Positions 11,019 to 23,787 of a stretch of 64,000 bases of DNA are shown here, piece by piece (the stretch's first letter is position 1; each line of letters opens with the position of its first letter). This DNA is from Cannabis sativa (Eukaryota; Streptophyta; Magnoliopsida; Rosales; Cannabaceae), in assembly GCF_029168945.1 (NCBI RefSeq), contig NC_083605.1, positions 30,269,280 through 30,333,279 of the forward strand, in the 5' to 3' direction. The notes below the pieces were generated by a model. The model was given only the letters and a program-made list of their open reading frames with translations. It made no database searches and was not told the origin of the DNA. The translations under genes were made by a program, and so were the position numbers.

Positions 11019-13920
11019 TTGATTAGTGTCTCATGTTTGCAAACACAATCTTATATATTGAATTTTTTTGAGTACAAATTGTACAATTTCTCGTAATGGA
11101 TTTCAAATATGTGTTGCTACAATGGAACACAGGCTTTATGTTTTAAGACCGAATACTCAAATCTCACTAAATAGTGAACTTTTCAATGTAGCTAGACCTA
11201 GAAACCTCAAAAGAAAAGAGATTGATAATGATGATCAAACTTATCTATGGCATTTACGTTTAGGTCATATAGGCTTTGATAGACTCAATAGGCTAACTAA
11301 AGGCGGTCCATTGAAAAATGTCGTCTTAGGTGAACTGCCAGTATGCGAGTCCTGCCTAGAAGGAAAAATGACTAAACGTTCTTTCTCTGCAAAGGGAGAG
11401 CGTGCCAAAATCCCTCTAGGGTTAGTGCATTCCGATGTCTGCGGACCTTTGAATGTCAAAGCCCGAGGTAGTTATGAGTATTTTGTCACTTTCATTGACG
11501 ATTTCTCTAGATACAGTTTTCTTTGCCTAATGCAAAAGAAATCTGAAACATTTGAAAAGTTTCAGGAGTTTCATGCTTTGGCCCAAAACCAATTAGGTAA
11601 ATCATTAAAGATCTTGCGAACTGATAGGGGTGGAGAATATATGGATATGCAGTTCAAAGATCATTTAATTGAACTTCGAATTGAATCCCAATACACTTCC
11701 CCAAGCACTCCACAACAAAATGGAGTTGCAGAAAGAAGAAATCACACTCTTTTGGAAATGGTTAGGTCTATGCTGAGTTATTCAACTCTGTCTACGTCCT
11801 TCTGGGGATATGCTATACAGATGGCAAATGACATGTTAAATGTTGTTCCATCTAAAGAAGTCCCTAAGACACCCGTTGAACTTTGGAATGGTCGTACACC
11901 TAGTTTACGCCACTACAGAATTTGGGGGAACCCTGCTCATGTCTTAAGAAAGAAAGAAGGCAAACTTGAATCACGTACCGAAGTATGCATGTTTGTCGAA
12001 AATTCTAAAGAGACTAGGGGTGGACTATTTTATAGTCACAAGGATAACAAAGTGTTTGTTTCTACAAATGCTACTTTCCTTGAAGAGAACTATATTAAAG
12101 ACTACAAATCGAAAAGTAAAGTTGTTCTAGAGGAATTTCTATCAGATTTAAGTCCTTCCAATGTTCCATCCTCTTCCACTCGTGAAGAAGACAACCCCAC
12201 TCCCTCAGTTGAACAAACTGAGAAATCTACTACTAAAGTTTCTGTTCAGAAGATCACCGTACCTCGTCGTAGTGGGAGAGTTTCAACAAAACCTGCTTGT
12301 TATGGCTTGGATGGTGAAATCAATATGGTCGTAGGTGACGGTATTGAAGACAATCCATTAACCTATAAACAGGCAATGGCTAGTCCGCAACAGAAACGAT
12401 GGTCGGCCGGCATGGATTCAGAAATGGATTCCATGAAAAAGAACAAAGTCTTGGAATATGTAGACGCACCTGACGACTATCATCCGATAGGATGCAAGTG
12501 GGTTTACAAGAAGAAAAGAGGAGCTGGAGGCGAAGTCGAAACTTTTAAAGCTAGACTTGTAGCTAAGGGTTATACCCAAAGAGAAGGTGTGGACTATGAG
12601 GAAACTTTTAGTCCTGTTGCCATGCTCAAATCCATCTGAATTCTTCTCTCCATAGCTGCTGCTTTCGATTATGAAATCTGGCAAATGGATGTCAAGACTG
12701 CCTTCCTTAATGGGGTACTTGAAGAAACCATCTATATGGAGCAACCAGAAGGTTATGTTCTTCCTGGGCAAGAAAAGAAAGTTTGCAAATTAAATAAGTC
12801 TATCTATGGACTTAAGCAAGCTTCTCGCTCATGGAACAAAAGGTTTGATGAAATCATCAAGACCTATGGCTTTCTTCAGAATGAAGATGAACCTTGTGTT
12901 TACCAACTCAAGGAAGACCAAATAGTAGTATTCCTGGTCCTTTATGTTGATGACATTTTGATTATTGGAAACAATGTCAAGAAAATGACTCACATCAAGG
13001 AATGGCTCAACACTTAATTCGATATGAAAGATTTGGGTGAAGCAGCCTATGTTCTTGGTATTCAGATTATTAGAAACCGAAAGAACAGATCTCTTGCTCT
13101 TTCTCAAACAACCTACATAGACAAAGTCTTAGAGAGATTCTCCATGAACAACACCAATGGGGCAAACATGCCTTCTAGATATGGTATTCGTCTATCTAAG
13201 GAACAGTCTCCGACTGATCCTCAAGAGATAGAGGACATGGCGAAAATTCCCTATGCCTCTGCAGTTGGAAGTCTAATGTATGCAATGTTATGCACTAGAC
13301 CTGACATATGCTATGCAGTGGGAATCGTGACCAGGTATTAGTCTAATCCAGGACATGAACATTGGAATGCAGTTAAGTATATTCTGAAATACTTGAAGAG
13401 TACAAGGAATCTAGTGTTAGTCTACAAGGGTGGTGCTTTAAATCCCATAGGCTACACTGATTCAGATTTCCAGGCAAGTCTTGAAGACAGGAAATCTACA
13501 TCTGGGATGGTGTTTACTCTTGGGGGTGGAGCAGTGGTTTGGAGAAGTGTTAAACAAACCGCTATATCGGACTCAACTATGGAAGCTGAATACATAGCAG
13601 CAGCCGAAGCTGCTAAAGAACTTGTCTGGCTAAGAAAGTTCTTTACCAGTATAGGTGTCGGTCCTGGAATGGAAAAGCCTCTGGTCTTACTTTGTGATAA
13701 CAATGGAGCAATAGCAAACAGTTAAGAACCTCGAAGCCACAAGAGAAGCAAACACATTGAAAGGAAGTATCACATTATCAGAGAATACGTGGCAGGAGGG
13801 GAAGTACTAGTTGAGAAAGTTGACACAGAGGACAACCTAGCTGATCCATTTACCAAAGTCCTGGCCGTGACAGCCTTTGAAAAGCACCGTCCGAATTTAG
13901 GATTAATTGATATGTACTGA
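11019..13920 (+). pseudogene. pol of element A: integrase, reverse transcriptase, RNase H
   Basis: One reading frame from 11068 to the stop at 13918-13920 with four in-frame stops (12637, 13015, 13339, 13723). Order of domains: GAG-pre-integrase zinc finger (HLRLGHI then CESCLEG, about 11250-11360); integrase core with the D-D-E residues in [15 protein letters not shown] and NGVAERRN; a variable proline/serine linker; reverse transcriptase from about 12540 with the catalytic YVDD at about 12940; RNase H with the TDSDF motif near 13459 and a C-terminal ADPFTK motif. Three stops fit one-base C-to-T changes (CGA, CAA and CAG to stop). The family makes cDNA in the particle and inserts it in the nucleus; this copy cannot make a full polyprotein. 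The lineage looks like Angela/TAR. Confidence 0.92.
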
Positions 13921-13936
13921 TTAGTTTTATATTAGT

Positions 13937-13949
13937 GCAAGTGGGAGTT
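13937..13949 (+). promoter_or_regulatory. Polypurine tract of element A
   Basis: TGCAAGTGGGAGT directly precedes the 3' LTR. The same tract is seen reversed as ACTCCCACTTGCA beside the 3' LTRs of D (50642-50654) and E (59570-59582). It primes plus-strand DNA synthesis. Confidence 0.8.
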
Positions 13950-15838
13950 TGTTGGGTTTTATGCCCTAAATAAAACGCCATTTCAATGTAATCTATTTCA
14001 TTTAACATAAATTAAGAAACAGAAGTATTTTTCATTCATTTGTGTATGTTTTTGGTTAACTTTATCAATTGCTTGTCTATTTGATTTATAAATTCATCTT
14101 AAACCCTTTTCACATACTTGATCCTGTTTATTGTGTTGTCATCACATTGGAAAGTAAACATGACTATGTAAATAAAGTTTCCTAGATTTATCAGACACAG
14201 GGTTTTACTGATATGACAATCTGCAACAAGAGTTTACTTGCATTTGGAGAAATGCTATGTTCTTTCCAGAACATTGGTTTAAGTAAAGCTCAGGTTGGAT
14301 GCATGGAGTATGCATCGGAAGGGACCGATATTGAACTTTGACTTAGATTTAATTAAACTTACTGTAAAATCTATTCAAGTCAATATCGCCAAGTTGATCC
14401 TAGATCAAATGTTCTTAATCCTGTTATGATTAGGCTCAATCTTGAAAGGCTATTCGTGTTCTTTGATTTGTTAGTTAAGGCTAATTTTAGGTCAGGGTGA
14501 TACGTACATTTTGGGAACACGGTAGTGCAATTGAGTGGGAGCGCTAGCATAAACATGGAATCTATAGCTTCTATCTGGCGAATAGTAAGCAAAGGATGAT
14601 CTCCTTCGAGCTTGACCAAACGAACATAAATGGTGGAGTACTTATTTCACATAAGCTGAAATATCATTTATACGGGGTCAAGTGTTTTAAGTATAAAATA
14701 CATAGTAGGGTGTTACGGTAATCTAATCCCTTTATAGTGTAGATCATTCATATAGAGGATCATTGATCAAATTAGGATTATAACAATGGATAACTAATGA
14801 TGCGTCTATATGGTGGAACATATAGAGCATTCTATATACTGAGAGTACAATTCTAAGTTCTATGCGTGGATTCAACGAAGAATTAATAAGTTAGTGAATT
14901 TTAGTGCTAAATTCTTGATTTACTTATTGGAAGCTCGGTTATATAGACCCATGGTCCCCGCACTAGTTCAGATAATATTGTTTGTAAGACTCATGTAATT
15001 GGTTTTGATTAATCAATTATAATTCTCAAATTAGACTATGTCTATTTGTGAAATTTTCACTAAGTAAGGGCGAAATTGTAAAGAAAGAGTAGTTAGGGGC
15101 TTTTTTGTTAATTATGATACTTTGTATGGTTCAATTAATAAATATGATAAATGACAATATTATTTAATAATTATTTATAGTTATTAAATAGTTAGAATTG
15201 GCATTTAAATGGTTGAATTAGAAAATTGGCGTTTTTGAGAAAATCAGATACAAAAGTGTTAAAATTGCAATATTGCAAAAAGCAAGGCCCAAACCCAATA
15301 AGCCATGGCCGACCACTTTTGTAGGAAATTTAAACTGATATTTTCATTATTTTAATGCCAAATAATTCAAACATAATCCTAGTGGAATGCTATAAATAGA
15401 TAGTGAAGGCTTCAGGAAAATTACACTTTTTTATTCAGAAAAACCTGAGCCTCTCTCTCTACCTTGGCCGCCACCCTCTCTCTCTCTTCTTCCTTGATAA
15501 TTTCGAAACCCTTTAGTGATTAGAGTAGTGCCCACACACAGCAAGCAATACCTCAATCATAGTGAGGAAGATCGTGAAGAAAGATCATCAGCAAAGGAGT
15601 TTCAGCATCAAAGATTCAGAGAAAGAGATCCAGGTTCAGATCTTGATAATACACTACTACAGAAAGGATACAAGGGTTAGAGATCTGAACGGAAGGAGTC
15701 ATTTAATTCCGCTACACCCAATGTAAGATTTCTTAAACTTTATACGTGTTTATTTCTTCGTTTTAGAAAGTTTATATTTAGGGTGTTAATAAACATACTT
15801 GTGAGTAGATCTAAGATCCTGATAAAATAATTCCAACA
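13950..15838 (+). repeat. 3' LTR of element A
   Basis: 1889 bp from TGTTGGG to TTCCAACA, the partner of 3582-5469. TATA box at 15391-15399, antisense 79-codon frame at 14380-14619. It is followed by the duplication GGAAT at 15839-15843. Confidence 0.95.
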
Positions 15839-16499
15839 GGAATGTGCTAAGTACATTGAATGGCGAGCAAAGAAAGGTACATTTCTTACTTTGGTCTATT
15901 CTGAGGTAAATTTAGCTTCAGTACCAAGAAACACTTGGTGGTTAGATTCTGGTGCTACTAGTAACATCAGTGTTTCAATGCAGGGTTGCCTGAGTTACCG
16001 AAAGCCAAATGATGCTAAAAGAAGCATTTATGTGGGAGACGGGAAGTCGGTGAATGTTGAAGCAATAGGGAATTTTAGGTTGTTGTTAAGTACTGGTTAC
16101 TATTTGGATTTAATAGATACTTTTGTTGTACCGTCATTTAGACGAAATTTTGTTTCTGTTTCTTATTTGGACAAATTGGGTTATTGTTGTTCATTTGGAG
16201 ATAATTGTTTTAGTTTATCTATTAATTCAAATACTGTTGGAACTGGTTCCCTTATGGTTTATGACAACTTATATTTGCTTGATACCGTTGCTTCTTATAA
16301 TGAAACCTTGAATGTGGAATCACGTGGTACTAAGCGTAAAATGGATAATGAAAAATCAAGTTCCTTATGGCATAAACGGTTAGGTCACATCTCTAGAAAT
16401 AGAGTTGAGAGACTTGTGTCTGATAGAATTTTAGATTCAAATGATTTTTCAGACTTTGATGTTTGCATTGAATGCATCAAAGGAAACAGACCAAAATAA
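15839..16499 (+). pseudogene. Element B: gag end, protease and GAG-pre-integrase
   Basis: The frame resumes the B gag at the last zinc-knuckle cysteine (TGT split across element A) and continues to the protease active site WWLDSGATSN near 15932-15961. Further on is the pre-integrase zinc finger LWHKRLGHIS followed by CIECIKG. It ends at a TAA (16497-16499) created by a frame change near 16480, because the downstream integrase lies in another frame. The region is the start of the Pol polyprotein of a Ty1/copia element. Confidence 0.88.
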
Positions 16500-17470
16500 A
16501 GAAATTATGTGCGAAAAGAGCTATAAATGTCTTAAAGTTGATACATACGAATATTTGTGGGCCAATTCCTACACCTTCTTGGAATGGTCAACGATATTTT
16601 GTATCATATATAGATGATTACTCAAGATATGCATACCTATTTCTACTTCATGAAAAGTCTCAAGTCTTCGATGTGTTCAAATCTTTTAAGGCTGAAGTTG
16701 AGAATCAACTTAGCAAAAGAATAAAGCAAGTCAGGTCTGACCTTGGTGGTGAGTACTATGGCAGATATGATGGATCAGGTGAACAACGTCCATGAACTTT
16801 TGCCAAATATCTAGAGGAGTGTGGAATTGTCCCACAGTACACTATGTCAGGATCTCCTAGCATAAATGGTGCTGCTGAAAGACGAAACCGTACTCTTAAA
16901 GATATGGTAAGGAGTATGATCAGTCATGCAACCTTACCAGAATCACTCTTGGGAGAGGCACTTAAGACAGCAGCCTACATTTTGAATAGGGTACCAACTA
17001 AAGCAGCTGCAAAAACACCTTATGAGCTTTGGACGGGGCGAAAGCCTAGTCTTAAGAACTTTCATGTTTGGGGATGTCCAGCTGAGGCTAGGCCTTATAG
17101 GCCAAATGAAAAGAAGCTGGAACCCAAAACTCTGAGCAGCTACTTTATTGGATATTCTGAACGATCTAGGGATTTTAAGTTTTATGATCCCAAAGTAAAG
17201 AATATATTTGAAACGGGAACTGCAAAGTCTTTTGAGGATATTGAGTTTGGGGGGAGTAATACGGTTAAAGACTTTATTTTTGAGGAGGATTTAGAATCAA
17301 CCACTTCTCTTGAAGATGAGTTGATTCCTATTACAATAGTTGCTTTTGACAATGTCCAGGATTCCAATCCCAATATTGATCAAGTTTTAGATCAAGAGCA
17401 ACCAAACATAGTCAATCAAACCCTAGAGGTACAAACTCAACAACCTCAAGAACAAGTGCCTTTGAGATGA
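16500..17470 (+). pseudogene. Element B: integrase
   Basis: Frame shared by two open segments, 16472-16795 and 16844-17470. Catalytic aspartates lie in a degenerate HTNICGP motif (the expected first D reads N) and in RSDLGGEY; the glutamate lies in NGAAERRN. The following GKAPYE-like segment ([12 protein letters not shown]) and WGCPAE are typical of plant copia integrases. Stops interrupt at 16793 and 17468; the second fits CGA to TGA. The loss of the first catalytic aspartate would by itself inactivate the enzyme. Confidence 0.88.
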
Positions 17471-18144
17471 TCCACTAGAGAAAGAAGAAATGCTATTAAT
17501 CAGGATGAATACATAGTGTATCTTCAAGAACATGAGGATGGCCTTGGAATGATGGATGATGATCCAATCAACTTTCATCATGCCATGAAAAGTTATAATT
17601 CTCAAAAGTGGAATGATGCCATGAATGAAGAAAATAAGTCTATGCAAGACAATAAAGTTTGGGAAGTTGTCCCATTACCAGAAGATGTAAAACCAATTGG
17701 TTGTAAATGGATATTCAAAGGATATTTAAAACCAAGAGGGATGAAAATGGTAATGTGGTGCGGTTTAAAGCACGTCTTGTAGCAAAAGGCTATACTTAGA
17801 AAGAAGACATTGATTATAAAGAGACTTTCTCTCCGGTTTCATCGAAAGACTCTTTTAGGATAATAATGGCACTTGTTGCTCATTTTGATCTTGAGTTATA
17901 TCAGATGGATGTTAAAACAACGTTTCTCAATGACGACATTGATGAGACAATTTATATGGAGCAACCAGAAAATTTTGTGTGTGGTGACCCAAAGAAAATG
18001 GTTTACAAATTAAAAAAATCCATCTATGGACTCAAGCAAGCTTCCCGTCAATGGTACCACAAATTTCATCAAGTGGTTCTTTTATTTGGTTTTGAGATGA
18101 ATGTTGTTGATGATTGTGTGTATCATAAGTTTAGTGGGAGTAAG
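17471..18144 (+). pseudogene. Element B: reverse transcriptase, N-terminal half
   Basis: Conserved copia reverse-transcriptase blocks appear: [49 protein letters not shown] and KSIYGLKQASRQWY. A near-perfect 11-base tandem duplication (GGATATTCAAA then GGATATTTAAA, about 17709-17730) shifts the frame within the first block. A TAG near 17799 replaces the glutamine normally found after KGYT. The domain is cut at 18144 by a solo LTR and resumes at 20035. Confidence 0.88.
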
Positions 18145-20034
18145 TGTTGGAATTATTTTACCAGGATCTTAGATCTACTCACAAGTATGTTTATTAACAT
18201 CCTAAATAAGAACTTTCTAAAACGATAAATTAAACACATATAAAGTTTAAGAAACCTTACATTGGGTGCAGCGGAATTAAATGACTCCTTCCGTTCAGAT
18301 CTCTAACCCTTGAATCCTTTACGTAGCGAGTATTATCAAGATCTGAACCTGGATCTTCTTTCTCTGAATCCTTGATGCTGAATCTCCTTTGCTGATGATC
18401 TTTCTTCACGATCTTCCTCACTATGATTGAGGTATTGCTTGATGTGTGTGGGCACTACTCTAATCACTAAGGTAGGTCGAAATTATCAAGGAAGGAGAGA
18501 GAGAAAGGGTGGCGGCCAAGGTAGAGAGAGAGGCTCAGGTTTTCTGAATCAGTAGTGTGTGTAATTTTCCTGAAGCCTTCACTATCTATTTATAGCATTC
18601 CACTAGGGTTAGATTTGAATTATATGGCATTAAAATAATGAAAATATCAACTTAAAAAGCCTACAAAGGTGGCCGGCCATGGCTTAGTGGACTGGGCCTT
18701 GCTTTTTGCAATTTTGCAATTTTAAAACCTTTTGTATCTGATTTTCTCAAAAATGCCAAGTTCCTAATTCAACCATTTAAATGCCAATTCTAACTATTTA
18801 ATAACTATAAATAATTATTAAATAATATTGTCATTTATCATATTTATTAATTGAACCATACAAAGTATCATAATTAACAAATATGCCCCTATTAACTCTT
18901 TCTTTACAAATTCGCCCTTATTTAGTGAAAATTTCACAAATAGACATTGTCTAATTTGTGAATTATAATGGATTAATCAAAACCAATTACATGAGTCTTA
19001 CAAACAATATTATCTCAACTAGTGGGGGGACCATGGGGCTATATAACCGAGCTTCCAATAAGTAGATCAAGAATTTAGCACTAAAATTCACTAACTTATT
19101 AATTCTTCGTTGAATCCACGCATAGAACTTAGAATTGCACTCTCAGTATATAGAATGCTCTGTATGTTCCACCATATAGACACATCATTAGTTATCCATT
19201 GTTATAATCCTAATGTGATCAATGATCCTCTATATGAATGATCTACATAGTAAAGGGATTAGATTACCGTAATACCCTACCATGTATTTTATCCTTAAAA
19301 CACTTGACCCCGTATAAATGATATTTCAGCTTATGTGAAATGAGATCTCCACCATTTATTTTCGTTTGGTCAAGCTCGAAGGAGATCATCCTTTCGTTAC
19401 TATTCGCCAGATAGAAGCTATAGATTCCATGTTTATGCTAGCGCTCCCACTCAATTGCACTACCGTGTTCCCAAAATGTATGTATCACCCTGACCTAAAA
19501 GTAGGCTTAACTAACAAATCAAAGAACACGAATAGCCTTTCAAGATTGAGCCTAAACATAACAGGATTAAGATCATTTGATCTAGGATCAACTTGGCGAT
19601 ATTGACTTGAATAGATTCTACGATAAGTTTAATTAAATCTAGGTCAAAGTTCAATATCGGTCCCTTCCGATGCATACTCCATGGATCCAACCTGAGCTTT
19701 ACTTTAACCAATGTTTTGGAAAGAACATAGTATTTCTCCAAATACAAGTAAACTCTTGTTGTAGATTATCATATCAGTAAAACCCTGTGTCTGATAAATC
19801 TAGGAAACTTTATTCACATAGTCATGTTTACTTTCCAATGTGATGACAGCACAATAAACATGATCAAGTATGTGAAAAGGGTTTAAGATGAATTTATAAA
19901 TCAAATAGACAAGCAATTGATAAAGTGAACCAAAACATACACAAATGAATGAAAAATACTTCTGTTTCTTTATTGATGTTGAATAAAATAGATTTCATTG
20001 AAATGGAGTTTTATTTAGGGCATAAAACCTAACA
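18145..20034 (-). repeat. Solo LTR, reverse orientation, in reverse transcriptase of B
   Basis: 1890 bp; on the minus strand it starts at 20034 with a mutated TGTTAGG and ends at 18145 with TTCCAACA. It is flanked by the perfect duplication GTAAG (18140-18144 and 20035-20039). Removing it restores the B reading frame from SGSK to the catalytic YVDD. It belongs to the same family as element A. An antisense open frame of 79 codons lies at 19366-19605 (+). Confidence 0.95.
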
Positions 20035-21050
20035 GTAAGTGCATATTTCTGGTTCTATATGTCGATGACATATTGCTTGCCACTAATGATATAGGCTTAT
20101 TGCACGAAACTAAGAGATTTTTATCTAAGCATTTTGAGATGAAAGATCTTGGTGACGCCTCTTTTGTGTTAGGAATTCAAATACATCGAGGCCGTTCTCG
20201 GGGTATTCTTAGACTATCACAAATGGGCTACATTGATAAAGTACTCAAATAGTTTCGCATGCAAGATTGTAGACCAGGTGATACCCCTATCGTTAAAGGA
20301 GACAAATTTTGTCTTAAACAATGCCCTAAAGGAAGCCTTGAAATTCAAGAAATGCAAAAGATTCTCTACGCTTCGACTGTTAGGAGTCTAATGTATGCTC
20401 AAGTTTGTACGCGTCCGAATATAGCGTACATTGTTGGAGTGTTAGGCAGATACTTAAGCAATCCAGGAATTGATCACTAGAAAGCAGCCAAAAAGGTTAT
20501 GAGATATTTGAAGAGAACAAGAGAGTTCATGCTCACATATAGGAGGTCAGATCACTTTGAGATTATTGGATATTCTAACTCTAACTTTGCGGGATGCCAA
20601 GATAGTAGGAGATTCGCTTCGGGCTACATATATCTATTAGGTCGTGGAGCTATATCATGGAGGAGTGCAAAGCAAACACTCATACCTTCATCCACCATGG
20701 CAACAGAGTTTGTTGCATGTTATGAGGCATCCAACCATGGTATATGGCTAAGGAAATTTGTCACTGGGATGCGCATGCGCATTGTGGATGGAATTGAAAG
20801 ACCACTTAAGTTGTATTGTGACAATAAGTCAGTTGTATTGTATTCCAACAATAATAGGAGCTCGACGAAGTCAAAACACATTGACATCAAGTTCCTCGTT
20901 GTAAAAGAAAGGGTACAAAGTCGACAGATTTGTATAAAACACTTAGGTACAAACTCCATGATTGCAGACCCCCTTACTAAGGGTTTGCCACCCAAGGTCT
21001 TTCATGAGCACACTGCTCGTATGGGTGTTTTAGATTATGAGGATATCTAG
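20035..21050 (+). pseudogene. Element B: reverse transcriptase C-terminal half and RNase H
   Basis: Starts with the catalytic motif LVLYVDDILLA (YVDD codons near 20056-20067), then FEMKDLGDASFVLGIQI, the segment CTRPNIAY and the RNase H domain (GYSNSNF in place of the usual GYSDSDF, WRSAKQ, KLYCDNKS, SKHIDIK, and ADPLTKGLPP near the end). In-frame TAG stops occur at about 20250 and 20478; the latter fits TGG to TAG. The natural stop is at 21048-21050. One active-site-region aspartate pair in RNase H reads asparagine, another sign of decay. Confidence 0.9.
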
Positions 21051-21469
21051 ATTCAGTGGAAGTTTGTCTTTTTTATCCTTAGTGTGTTTAATTTATTTCA
21101 TGAAACATGTGTATTTGGATATTTTTCTGATCGAAAATTATGTTATTCAGTATATTTCACTTTGTACACTTAAGATAAAGTTTTGATCTCCATAAAGTAA
21201 ATTAGGACCAATTGAAAATTGGCATGAATAAATCACCATGAATGTAATTTTCATACCACATTATCATGATTGATCTATGTCATTTAGCTATGTTGATGTT
21301 TGTGACCATTGATGGGTTTAGTTGTGATTGATACAACGAAAATCGCTTTGATCCTATGTTGATATAGTTAATGGACGAGATTGCACATGCCTATGATTAT
21401 GATGATAAAATTATGAGCTCAATAAAGTTAACACATTTATATGTATACATATGTGACCCGGTGGGAGAT
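21051..21469 (+). other. 3' untranslated region and polypurine tract of element B
   Basis: Non-coding 420 bp between the pol stop and the 3' LTR. It ends with the purine-rich GGTGGGAGA (about 21460-21468), the expected plus-strand primer, immediately before the LTR. Confidence 0.7.
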
Positions 21470-23779
21470 TGTTAGAAATTTATTGGGGTCACAATTGTAT
21501 GTATAAAAATGTGTGTTGGGTCATCAAATAAATAAGTCAAATTTATGTGGTCTATTTTGGAATAAAGTTTAGGACTTAAGGGCATGATTATCATGATTTT
21601 AATATGTTGATACCATAAGGACAATTTCTATTTTGATGAGGGGCCAAATAGAAATAGTCAATAAATATTAACAACAGTTTTGTCTGTTGGTAATATAACA
21701 GGTAATGGTCCCCCATTTGCATCGTATCTTTTCACTCTTGTATCCCCATCACCAAGAGAAAAAGTTTCAGAGAAAGGCTTTGATGTTGGAAATTATTTTA
21801 ACAGGATCTAGATTTACTAACAAGTATGTTTGATTAACACCCTAATATGAATTCTAAAACAAAGAAAATAAACACATATAAAGTTAGAAAACCTTACAGT
21901 GGGTCCAGCGGAATAATATGACTCCTTCCATTCAGATCTCTAGCCCTTGATTCCTTTCTGTAGCAGAGCATAATCAAGATCTGAATCTGGATCTTCTTTT
22001 CTCCTTCTTTGATGCAAAATTTCCATAGTCTTACATACTATGATTGAGATACCACTTGATGTGTGTGGGCACTACTCATCACTCAAGGGATTCAAAATTA
22101 CAGAGAAGAAAAGAGAGAGAGAGAAGGTGGTGTGTGGCCTTTTCTGAAGGAAACTAGTGTGATCAAAGAGGTGTCAATTTCCTTAAGCCAACACTTTCTA
22201 TTTATAGAAAACCCTCTAAGTTTAGGTTAGAATTGTCTGGCATTAAAATAATTGAAACTACAAATGGTAAATCCTCATGCATGTGGCCGGCCATACAAAG
22301 GGTATTGGGCCTCACTTTGCAACTTTCCCATTTTGTTATTTTCCATTCCCATTTTCTCAAAAATGCCAATTTTCTAATTTAACCTTTTAAATGCCAATTC
22401 TAATTATTTAATAACTTGGAAATAATTATTAAATAATATTGCCATTTAATATATTTATTAATTTAGACATATAAAGTCTCTTAATTAATAAATAAACCTA
22501 GAATCTCTTTTCTTTACAATTTCGCCCTTGGTTAGTGAAAATTCATAAAGTAGACACAGTCTAACTTTTAGAATTATAATTGATTAATTAAAATCAATTA
22601 ACTGAGTCTTACAAGCAGTATGGTCTCAACTAGTATGGGGACCATGGGTCTATATAACCGAGCTTCCAATAAGTCGAACTGAATTTACCAAGTAAATTCC
22701 CTAACTTATTAATTCCTCATTGAATCCACACTTAGAACTTGGAATTGCACTCTCAGTCATATAGAACGCTCTATATGTTCCATGATATAGAGACGTCATT
22801 AGTTATCAACTGTTATAACCCTAATGTGATCAATGATCCTCTATATAGATGATTTACACTGTAAAGGGATTAAATTACCGTAACACCCTACAATGTATTT
22901 TATCCTTAAAACACTTAACCCTGTATAAATGATATTTCAGCTAAGTGAAATGATATCTCCACCATTTATTTTCGTTTGGTTAAGCTTGAAGGAAATCATC
23001 TTTTACTTTCTATTCGCCAGATAGAAGCTATAGATTCCATATCTATGTTAGTGCTCCCATTCAATTGCACTACCGTGTTCCCAAAATGTACGTATCACCC
23101 TAACCCAAAAGTAGGCTTAACTAACAAATCAAAGAACACGGATAACACTCTTGAGATTGAACCTAACCATATCAGGATTAAGATCATTTGATCTAGGATC
23201 AATAGGTGATATTGAATTGAATAGATATTACGGTAAGTTTTAATATATCTAATCAAAGTTGAATATCGGTCCCTTCCGATGTATACTCCATACATCCGAT
23301 ACTGGTAAACTTTGCCAATATCCTTGAAACGACATAACACTTTTCCAAGGTGTAAGAATACCTACCGCTGATTATACCATGTCAGTCTAAATCTAGTGTT
23401 CTGACAAATCAGGGAATAAACTTTTGAACATATACTTAAGATTATATTCCACTATGCTGACAACACTATAATCTTTAACAAACTCATATGTTCTGGACTT
23501 AAAAAGAATTCATACATTATATACATATGATCATGAAATAAATCATGTGAACCATGCAACATAAAATGTTATTTTTGATCTTTATTAATAAGTAAATCTG
23601 ATTATATTGAAATGAGTTTTATTTAGGGCATAAAACCCAACATTTGATGCAAATTGGAAAGTCATACCCTTCTTCAAGCGATTCAATGGACTCCAGTACG
23701 CTTCCGCTATTCCTTAATCCTTTTGTTTAATTCTCATGAATTAATTAGGGTTAAATTAAGTTTTACAGTATTCCTAACA
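21470..23779 (+). repeat. 3' LTR of element B, split by a solo LTR
   Basis: Begins TGTTAGAAATTTATTGGGG at 21470 and ends TATTCCTAACA at 23779, with matching TGTTAG/CTAACA ends. It consists of 21470-21783 and 23648-23779 (about 446 bp) with a solo LTR in between. No second copy is found upstream of the B gag. The bases after it, AATAA (23780-23784), would be the target duplication, but its partner is lost. Confidence 0.82.
21784..23642 (-). repeat. Solo LTR, reverse orientation, in the 3' LTR of B
   Basis: 1859 bp with ends TGTTGG (low side) and CCCAACA (high side), flanked by the perfect duplication TTTGA (21779-21783 and 23643-23647). Its length matches the LTRs at 28110 and 37040 better than the 1.89 kb copies, which suggests a second subfamily of the same LTR. 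An antisense frame of 71 codons is at 22976-23191. Confidence 0.95.
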
Positions 23780-23787
23780 AATAATAC

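Larger units (their letters stand above)
3582..15838 (+). mobile_element. Complete copia element A (Angela/BARE-like) inserted in gag of B
   Basis: A full LTR retrotransposon of 12,257 bp: 5' LTR 3582-5469, primer-binding site, 2.8 kb leader, partial gag, protease, integrase, reverse transcriptase, RNase H, polypurine tract, 3' LTR 13950-15838. It is flanked by the perfect 5-base duplication GGAAT (3577-3581 and 15839-15843). Removing the element with one duplication copy restores an uninterrupted B gag-protease frame, which proves the insertion. The two LTRs have nearly the same length (1888 and 1889 bp) and differ by a few percent by eye, so the insertion is fairly young. A solo LTR sits inside it at 9120-11013. 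The LTR start (TGTTGG then TATGCCCTA) resembles BARE-1/Angela from memory of the family. Confidence 0.95.
2480..23779 (+). mobile_element. Old Ty1/copia element B, 5'-truncated, broken by four later insertions
   Basis: B is reconstructed from fragments in the same order and orientation: leader and gag (to 3581), gag end to early reverse transcriptase (15839-18144), late reverse transcriptase and RNase H (20035-21050), then a 3' LTR of about 446 bp (21470-21783 plus 23648-23779). The gene order protease, integrase, reverse transcriptase, RNase H is that of Ty1/copia. No copy of the 3' LTR start is visible upstream of gag, so the 5' LTR was lost and the left boundary is approximate. It carries several stops and frameshifts plus nested LTR elements at 3582, 18145 and 21784, making it the oldest element of the left part. 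Confidence 0.8.
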
